A program made the translations under genes and the position numbers. A DNA stretch of 64,000 nt from Euzebya rosea (GTDB lineage Bacteria > Actinomycetota > Nitriliruptoria > Euzebyales > Euzebyaceae). The notes below the pieces were generated by a model, which had not been told where the DNA came from, made no database searches, and saw only the letters and a program-made list of their open reading frames with translations. Below, piece by piece: positions 58,734 to 64,000 of the stretch. Location: contig NZ_PGDQ01000009.1 of NCBI RefSeq assembly GCF_003073135.1, positions 124,001-188,000 on the forward strand. Direction: 5' to 3'. Numbering within the stretch: position 1 is the first letter of the stretch; the number at the start of each line of letters is the position of its first letter.

Positions 58734-60416
58734 GTGGAAGAACAGATTCGCCGTGGCCCAAGCCTGCTCGAGTCCCTGTGGCGGTACCGCGTCATCGTGA
58801 TGGGGGTCACCTTGGCCATGGGGGTGGTCGGCTACCTCGTGGGGCTGCAGGAGGCCGAGAGCTACGAGGCCGAGGGAACGCTGTTCCTGGCCGACCCGAA
58901 CCTCGGTGACGACCTCCAGGGCATCGTCGGGTCGCGGATCTCCGCGGAGGAGTACGTCCCACGTCAGTCGGCCCGCATCCAGTCGCGCGCGGTCCTGCAG
59001 GAGGCGGTGGAGCTGACGGGCAACCGCGTGTCCGTCGACGACCTCGAGGAGAACCTCGACATCGATGCCTCGATCGAGACCCTCGAGATCACGATCCTCG
59101 TCCAGGACGCCACCGCCGAGGGCTCCGCAGAGCTGGTCAACGCCATCGCCGAGGCCTACCGGAGCCAGCGTCGGGAGCAGGAGGAGCTGCGGGCCGAGGA
59201 CGCCGTCGCGGAGCTTCGCGCGCAGCAGACCCGGTTGGAGGAGGAGCGAAACACCCTCCAGCAGAACCTCGAGGCGGATCCGGGGAACATCGCCCTGCCC
59301 TTCCTCATCCAGTCCCTTGACGCGCGGATCCTCGACATCAGCGGCCGCATCGACGCCACGCTGCTCGAGGTGCGCCTGCGTGGCGACGGGATCGAGAGCT
59401 TCGAGACCGCCAATCCCCCGGAGTTCCCCGCTCGGCCCCGTCCACGCCTGACCGCGATCAGCTTCGCCTTCCTCGGCGCCGTCGCCGCGGCCATGTGGGC
59501 CTACTGGTACGCGTTCAAGTCGCAGCGCGTGACGTCGCGCACGGATCCCGAGCTCGTGCTGGGGGTGCCCCCGCTCGGCGAGATCCCGCTGTACCGCATG
59601 ACGAGCGAGGACGCGCTGACCGGCCTGCTCAGGGTCGACCCTGCCGCAGCAGAGGCCTACGAGTTCGTCCTGTCCTCCATCGAGTTCGCCCTGGCGGACC
59701 TCGACGGGAAGTCGCTCCTCATCACCTCCACGCTGCCGGGCGACGGCAAGACCACCACCACGCTGCAGCTGGCGATCGCGGCATCCAGGGACCGTCGGCG
59801 GGTGGTCCTGGTCGACGCCGACATCCGCGCCCGCGGGCTGACACGGGTGCTGGGCGCCGACGACCGCGTGGGCCTGTCCGACCTGGCAGCCCTCGACCTC
59901 GAACCCAACGAGGTCCTGCGCCGCTACAAGTTCTCGGAGCAGTCCCAGATCCCCGTGGTGACGGCCGGCCAGCGTCGTGGCGATCCGGCAGCACTGCTGC
60001 GGACGCATGCCTTCCGCAAGGCGATGGACCGCATCGAGGACTCCGCCGAGCTGCTGATCGTCGACTCCTCGCCGTTGCTGGCGGTCGCGGACGCCACCAT
60101 CGTCGCCGGTTCCGTCGACGGCATCGTCATCGTCGTCAGCCACGGCACACCCTTCAGCGAGCTGCAGAAGGTCCGGGAACGGCTCAAGTTCGTGTCGACC
60201 CCGCTCCTCGGCTATGTCTTCAACCGATCCGACTCCTCCACGGCGGGTGCGTACGGCTACGGCTACGGCGTGGCGGAGGACGACGACGGCCAGCGGCGGC
60301 TGCTTCCGGGCTCCCGTTCGCGGCAGGGCGCCCGCAACGACGAGGTGCGCGAACCGCGCCCCCGAAGGCGCGGTGATTCCGACGACGGCCCGGTCGGACA
60401 CTCGAAGGCCTCGTAG
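58734..60416 (+). CDS. Wzz-type chain-length regulator fused to BY-kinase (tyrosine autokinase)
   Basis: A 560-residue protein. Residues 1-260 are a Wzz/polysaccharide co-polymerase region with two membrane helices (VIVMGVTLAMGVVGYLVGL; ISFAFLGAVAAAMWAYWYA) and coiled coil (EERNTLQQNLEADPG). Residues about 300-500 are a BY-kinase: Walker A STLPGDGKTTTT, Walker A' VVLVDADIR, Walker B ELLIVDSSPLL. The C-terminus has a Tyr-rich cluster (GAYGYGYG) that is the usual autophosphorylation site. Controls polysaccharide chain length and export. TACGCT is 6 nt upstream of GTG 58734. Confidence 0.92.
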   Translation: MEEQIRRGPSLLESLWRYRVIVMGVTLAMGVVGYLVGLQEAESYEAEGTLFLADPNLGDDLQGIVGSRISAEEYVPRQSARIQSRAVLQEAVELTGNRVSVDDLEENLDIDASIETLEITILVQDATAEGSAELVNAIAEAYRSQRREQEELRAEDAVAELRAQQTRLEEERNTLQQNLEADPGNIALPFLIQSLDARILDISGRIDATLLEVRLRGDGIESFETANPPEFPARPRPRLTAISFAFLGAVAAAMWAYWYAFKSQRVTSRTDPELVLGVPPLGEIPLYRMTSEDALTGLLRVDPAAAEAYEFVLSSIEFALADLDGKSLLITSTLPGDGKTTTTLQLAIAASRDRRRVVLVDADIRARGLTRVLGADDRVGLSDLAALDLEPNEVLRRYKFSEQSQIPVVTAGQRRGDPAALLRTHAFRKAMDRIEDSAELLIVDSSPLLAVADATIVAGSVDGIVIVVSHGTPFSELQKVRERLKFVSTPLLGYVFNRSDSSTAGAYGYGYGVAEDDDGQRRLLPGSRSRQGARNDEVREPRPRRRGDSDDGPVGHSKAS

Positions 60417-60494
60417 GCCCGTCTAGCATCCTCCTGTGCGCGCAGCAGTCAGCGCGCCGCTTCAACCACACACGCAACGCCAAGGACAACATCC

Positions 60495-61820
60495 GTGAAC
60501 GTCGCCGTCATCGGTGTGGGCCATGTCGGCCTGGTCACCGCCGCCACCATGGCCAAGATCGGCCACAACGTCATCGGCTTCGACATCGATGAGTCGAAGG
60601 TCGAGAGCCTGCGCAACGGGATCGTGCCCTTCCACGAACCGGGGCTGCAGGAGCTCCTGACCGCCGGGATGGACAGCGGTTCCATCCGGGTCACGACCGA
60701 CGCCGCCGACGCGCTCAGCGACGTCGACGTGGTCTTCATCTGCGTCGGCACCCCACGTCGCGAGGACGGGTCGCCCAACCTGACCTACGTCCAGTCCGCC
60801 GCGGCCATGGTGAGCACCCACGCCACCCGCCCGACGGTGGTCGTGGAGAAGTCCACGGTGCCCGTCCAGACGGGGGAGCGCATCCGGCAGGCGCTCACGC
60901 TGCAGGCCCAGAGCCGGGGCCAGTCGCTCACCCACGACGTCGTGTCCAACCCGGAGTTCCTCAAGGAGGGCACCGCGGTCGAGGACACGCTGTATCCCGA
61001 CCGCATCGTGGTCGGTGCCGACTCCGCCGCGGCACACGAGGTCATGCGTCGCCTCTACGAGCCGCAGCTTGCCGCCCACGACTGCCCGTACGTGGCCACG
61101 GACGTGAAGACCGCCGAGCTGATCAAGCACGCCTCCAACGCGTTCCTCGCCACCAAGATCAGCTTCATCAACGCCGTCGCGCGGATCTGCGAGGCCACCG
61201 GCGCGGACGTGGAGACCGTCGCCGACGCAATGGGCCACGACGGTCGGATCGGGCGGTCCTTCCTCAACGCCGGGCTCGGATACGGCGGATCCTGCTTCCC
61301 CAAGGACGTCGAGGCCTTCATCCACATCGCCAGCGACCTCGGCTACGACTTCGGCCTGCTCCGCGAGACCGAGCGGATCAACCGCGAGGCCAAGCGGTGG
61401 CCCATCGGGCAGCTGCGGCGGATGCTGTGGAACATCGGCGACAAGACCATCGCGATCCTCGGGGTGGCGTTCAAGCCGCACACCGACGACATCCGGGATG
61501 CGCCCGCGCTGGACGTCATCGACGCCCTGGTGGCCGAGGGCACCACCGTCCGGCTGCACGATCCGGTTGCCCTGCCCCACGTGGCCGACCGGTGGGGCCG
61601 CGCCGTCGTCCTGTGCGACAGCGCCGAGGAGGCGATCCGCGGTGCACATGCGGTCGTGACGTGCACCGAGTGGCCCGAGTACGAGAAGCTGACCCCGGCG
61701 CAGCTCGCCGAGTGGTTGGAGTTCCCGGTGGTGGTCGACGCCCGGAAGGTCTGGGACCCCGAGGCACTCGCAGCGGAAGGCCTCAACGTGGCGTCCGTCG
61801 GTCGGCAGCTGCTCGGCTGA
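60495..61820 (+). CDS. UDP-glucose/GDP-mannose dehydrogenase family nucleotide-sugar dehydrogenase
   Basis: A 441-residue NAD-dependent dehydrogenase oxidising a nucleotide sugar to the uronic acid. The Rossmann start is MNVAVIGVGHVGLVTAATMAK; a Lys-rich central region carries NPEFLKEGTAVED, and the catalytic Cys is in GYGGSCFPKDVEAF. Most similar in pattern to UDP-glucose 6-dehydrogenase; exact sugar not provable. GGACA precedes GTG? The start is ATG-like GTG 60495 with AAGGACA upstream. Supplies activated uronic acid for the polysaccharide. Confidence 0.9.
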   Translation: MNVAVIGVGHVGLVTAATMAKIGHNVIGFDIDESKVESLRNGIVPFHEPGLQELLTAGMDSGSIRVTTDAADALSDVDVVFICVGTPRREDGSPNLTYVQSAAAMVSTHATRPTVVVEKSTVPVQTGERIRQALTLQAQSRGQSLTHDVVSNPEFLKEGTAVEDTLYPDRIVVGADSAAAHEVMRRLYEPQLAAHDCPYVATDVKTAELIKHASNAFLATKISFINAVARICEATGADVETVADAMGHDGRIGRSFLNAGLGYGGSCFPKDVEAFIHIASDLGYDFGLLRETERINREAKRWPIGQLRRMLWNIGDKTIAILGVAFKPHTDDIRDAPALDVIDALVAEGTTVRLHDPVALPHVADRWGRAVVLCDSAEEAIRGAHAVVTCTEWPEYEKLTPAQLAEWLEFPVVVDARKVWDPEALAAEGLNVASVGRQLLG

Positions 61821-61861
61821 CGAGGTTGGCCAGCAGGTCACCCTCCGTCGGGGACTCGGGG

Positions 61862-61891
61862 GTTGGAGTCCAACAACCCTCCGGATAGGAT
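61862..61891 (+). promoter_or_regulatory. Promoter and palindrome upstream of the sugar transferase
   Basis: The perfect palindrome GTTGGA-G-TCCAAC (61862-61874) sits near the -35 position; TAGGAT (61886-61891) is a -10 lying 8 nt before GTG 61900. The palindrome could be an operator or a transcript hairpin; no known regulator matches. Confidence 0.5.
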
Positions 61892-61899
61892 CACGGTCC

Positions 61900-62643
61900 G
61901 TGGAACACGATTCACCGCCCGGTCGGGCGCGGCAGGGAGCACGGGGAACTGCAGTCGCTACCGACGTGACCATCGACCTGACCGATTCACGTCTGTCGGT
62001 CGATCCGGTGTGCGCCGACACGGTCGTGCCGGTGTCGGACTCGGTGTACCTGCGCTACGTCAAGCCCGCGATCGACGCGCTGCTCGCGGCCGTCGCGCTG
62101 CTGCTCGCCCTGCCGGTGATGGCGGTCGTGGCCACGGTGGTCTTCGTGAGCCTCGGTCGACCGATCCTGCTGCGGCAGGAACGCGTGGGGCGTGGTGGCA
62201 AGCGGTTCACCGTCTACAAGTTCCGGTCCATGCATCCGGACCGGCGCGGTGGTGGTACGGACTGGGACGGCATCGACCGTCGGGTCACGCACAAGCACCC
62301 CGACGATCCCCGCCTCACACCCTCTGGCCGCCTCCTGCGCAAGCTCTCACTGGACGAGCTGCCACAGCTGCTCAACGTGCTGCGCGGTGACATGAGCCTG
62401 GTCGGCCCCCGCCCCGAGCTGCCGACCATCGTCCAGCGCCACTACGAGCCGTGGCAGCACCGGCGCCACGCCGTCAAGCCCGGCATCACGGGGTTGTGGC
62501 AGGTCTCGGAGCGGGGCAACGGGATGATGCACGAGCACGTCGATGTCGACCTCGACTACGTCGATCAGGTCGGACTCGGCACGGACCTGCGGATCCTGAT
62601 CCGGACGCTGCCCGCGGCCCTGATGTCCAAGCAGGGGTACTGA
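61900..62643 (+). CDS. Undecaprenyl-phosphate sugar phosphotransferase (initiating glycosyltransferase)
   Basis: A 247-residue member of the bacterial sugar transferase family. One N-terminal membrane helix (DALLAAVALLLALPVMAVVA) is followed by the family-defining GRPILLRQERVGRGGKRFTVYKFRSM, LRKLSLDELPQLLNVLRGDMSLVGPRPELP and KPGITGLWQVSERG. It transfers a sugar-1-phosphate to undecaprenyl phosphate, starting repeat-unit synthesis on the inner membrane face. Lacks the large N-terminal domain of WbaP-type enzymes, so it is the short PglC/WcaJ-core form. GTG 61900. Confidence 0.92.
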   Translation: MEHDSPPGRARQGARGTAVATDVTIDLTDSRLSVDPVCADTVVPVSDSVYLRYVKPAIDALLAAVALLLALPVMAVVATVVFVSLGRPILLRQERVGRGGKRFTVYKFRSMHPDRRGGGTDWDGIDRRVTHKHPDDPRLTPSGRLLRKLSLDELPQLLNVLRGDMSLVGPRPELPTIVQRHYEPWQHRRHAVKPGITGLWQVSERGNGMMHEHVDVDLDYVDQVGLGTDLRILIRTLPAALMSKQGY

Positions 62644-62652
62644 CCCGCTGAG

Positions 62653-63849
62653 TCAGTCCACGAGCCGTTCGGCGATCTCCGCGCCGATGGCGAGGCTTGC
62701 CGTGGCGGCGGGAGACGGAGCGTTGAGCACGTGGACCGTCCGGCCGACACGATGCATCACGAAGTCGTCCGCGAGGCTGCCGTCGGGGTACAGGGCCTGC
62801 GCCCGCACGCCCGAGCGGTACGGCTGCAGGTCCTGGACGCGGAGGTCCGGGGTCATGCGCCGAAGGGCCCTGGCGAAGGCCCGTCGTGACAACGAGCGGG
62901 TCATCTCCCCGACGCCGGTGCGCCAGTGCGCCGCAGCCAGGCTCCGCATCCCGGGATCCGTCGCGATCTCGCGCAGGTCCCGCAACGACCGGTCCTGCCA
63001 GGTGTAGCCCTCCCGAGCCATTGCGAGCACCGCGTTGGGTCCAGCGAGTACCTCCCCTGACACGTGTCGGGTCAGGTGGACACCGAGGAACGGGAAGCGT
63101 GGGTCCGGTACGGGGTAGATGAGGGACCGGCACAGCTGCCGAGCCTCCGGGCGCAGGCGGTGGTACTCGCCACGGAACGGGACGATCGACACCGGCGGGG
63201 CTTCGCCGGACACGGCCTCCAGCAGCCGATCGCTGTGCAGGCCGGCGCAGGCCACCAGGCGGTCGGCCAGGACGTCGCCCCCGGTGGTGTGCACGACCAG
63301 GCCGTCCGGTCGCTCGGTGGTGCCGAGGACGGTCTCCCCCGTCCGGATCGTGCCGCCGCGCTCCCTCACCAGCGTGGCGAGTCGCTCGGCGACGGCCACG
63401 AAGTCCACGATGCCGGCGTCACGGACGTGCAGCGCCTCGACACCGCGCACCGCTGGCTCGAGGCGTCCGAGCTCGGCCCTGTCGACGAGCGACGCGTCGA
63501 CGCCGTTCGCGCGCCCACGCTCGGCGATGGCGTGCAACCCCGCGCGTTCGTGATCCTCCACGGCCACCACGACCTTGCCGCACAGGTCGTGAGTGATGTC
63601 GTGGGTGCGGACGAAGTCGAGCAGGAGCTCCCGGCCCCGACGGCACAGGCGGGCCTTCGCCGACCCGGGTGGGTAGTAGACGCCGGAGTGGATCACCCCG
63701 GAGTTGCGGCCGGACTGATGGCGGGCGACGCCCAGTTCCTTGTCGATGACGGTGACGGGGACATCGGGCCACCGGGTCGCCATCGCATGGGCCGTTGCCA
63801 AGCCGACGAGACCTGCCCCGACGACCACTGATCCGGGACGTACGCCCAA
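62653..63849 (-). CDS. lhgO: L-2-hydroxyglutarate oxidase-like FAD oxidoreductase
   Basis: A 398-residue FAD-dependent oxidoreductase: dinucleotide fold VVVGAGLVGLATAHAMA, the RNSGVIHSGVYYPPGSAKA segment that defines LhgO, and the substrate-side region SGEVLAGPNAVLAMAREGY. It oxidises L-2-hydroxyglutarate to 2-oxoglutarate. Start: TTG 63849 (MGVRPGSVVVGAG), because AAGGGG lies 5 nt upstream; an earlier in-frame GTG or ATG would add a stretch not matching the family. Placed inside the polysaccharide locus, divergent from gmd. Confidence 0.85.
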   Translation of the reverse strand: MGVRPGSVVVGAGLVGLATAHAMATRWPDVPVTVIDKELGVARHQSGRNSGVIHSGVYYPPGSAKARLCRRGRELLLDFVRTHDITHDLCGKVVVAVEDHERAGLHAIAERGRANGVDASLVDRAELGRLEPAVRGVEALHVRDAGIVDFVAVAERLATLVRERGGTIRTGETVLGTTERPDGLVVHTTGGDVLADRLVACAGLHSDRLLEAVSGEAPPVSIVPFRGEYHRLRPEARQLCRSLIYPVPDPRFPFLGVHLTRHVSGEVLAGPNAVLAMAREGYTWQDRSLRDLREIATDPGMRSLAAAHWRTGVGEMTRSLSRRAFARALRRMTPDLRVQDLQPYRSGVRAQALYPDGSLADDFVMHRVGRTVHVLNAPSPAATASLAIGAEIAERLVD

Positions 63850-63926
63850 CGGAACCCCTTTCCTCGCGATGTACCATCCATCGCCGTTGCCCAACCGTAG
63901 TCCACTTCGAGTCAGGACCTTCATCC

Positions 63927-64000
63927 GTGACTGAGACACCTCGCGCGTTCATAACCGGGATCACCGGACAGGATGGTTCGTACCTGGCCGAGCTGCTGTT
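63927..64000 (+). CDS. gmd: GDP-mannose 4,6-dehydratase, N-terminal fragment (cut by window end)
   Basis: The last 74 nt encode MTETPRAFITGITGQDGSYLAELL, with the NAD-binding ITGITGQDGSYLAELL that is diagnostic for GDP-mannose 4,6-dehydratase. GTG 63927 lies 77 nt from the divergent lhgO start. Gmd makes GDP-4-keto-6-deoxymannose, precursor of fucose- or rhamnose-type sugars, consistent with the exopolysaccharide locus. Only the first 24 codons are visible. Confidence 0.85.
   Translation, partial: MTETPRAFITGITGQDGSYLAELL

Noticed and set aside
56277-60401. A 1374-codon minus-strand open frame opposite the DUF4012 and BY-kinase genes
   Set aside because: It lies antisense to two well-recognised genes with matching domains, and shows shadow composition without a fold.

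Overview
The window is very GC-rich, gene-dense and entirely bacterial. Many GTG and some TTG starts, 1-4 nt stop/start overlaps, a BldD-type regulator, DUF4333/DUF2510/DUF4916/DUF4012 proteins, an IsdG/MhuD-like monooxygenase and TANNNT boxes 6-9 nt upstream of start codons all point to an actinobacterium. CheA-type chemotaxis genes and a single intact groESL operon would fit a deep-branching marine lineage such as Euzebyales/Nitriliruptoria; that placement is inference. No tRNA, rRNA, CRISPR array, transposase or phage gene was seen.

Layout. 1-8373 is a two-component signalling block (orphan receivers, a receiver-histidine kinase, a Cys-rich PAS sensor kinase with a membrane partner and two receivers) split by cobalamin-dependent methionine synthase (metH). 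8523-11764 carries a GNAT/acyl-CoA-synthetase-like protein acetyltransferase and a flavin reductase-like protein. 12273-17867 is a chemotaxis operon (cheA, cheW, cheY, cheR, a CheX-like gene, a second cheY, a second ExxN protein) without cheB or a receptor. 17961-36706 is mixed housekeeping: ribosome rescue (arfB), a MATE exporter fused by overlap to two crcB fluoride-channel genes, a large LuxR-type ATPase regulator, a thioredoxin-like lipoprotein interrupted by an in-frame TGA, a DUF4333 lipoprotein, ABC1 kinase, truncated globin, a CarH-like B12-binding regulator, PBP4-type carboxypeptidase, an RNA m5U methyltransferase, prmA, nitroreductase and an MhuD-like protein. 36782-42921 holds a secreted LVIVD-like protein, a class IV aminotransferase, a DmpA/NylC-like peptidase and an enoyl-CoA hydratase. 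43076-45901 is the t6A cluster tsaE-tsaB-rimI-tsaD. 47136-49950 contains bldD divergent from groES-groEL. 50316-56627 holds a DUF559 protein, a TPR-like protein, a GAF-PP2C phosphatase and a lipoprotein. 56670-64000 is the start of an exopolysaccharide locus: DUF4012, Wzz/BY-kinase, UDP-sugar dehydrogenase, initiating sugar transferase, an FAD oxidoreductase and the first codons of gmd.

The most interesting observation is at 23800-24375. A lipoprotein-anchored thioredoxin-fold protein has TGA exactly where the first cysteine of its CxxC motif should be (WAPW-U-STC), the frame continues with a good thioredoxin C-terminus, and a strong stem-loop begins 4 nt after the TGA with its apical loop 18 nt downstream. 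This is the signature of a selenocysteine-containing thiol oxidoreductase. The next gene is a DUF4333 lipoprotein with two equally spaced cysteine pairs, and its ribosome-binding site is sequestered by an 11-bp perfect inverted repeat.

Other signals: two overlapping BldD-box matches upstream of bldD, whose product carries an exact RxD-x8-RxxD c-di-GMP signature; an intact Wx9EH photoreceptor motif in the B12-binding regulator; a CIRCE operator at the groESL start; an intergenic repeat family with GTGTGCGATGG-like cores at three loci; and repeated duplication of sequence at gene 3' ends.
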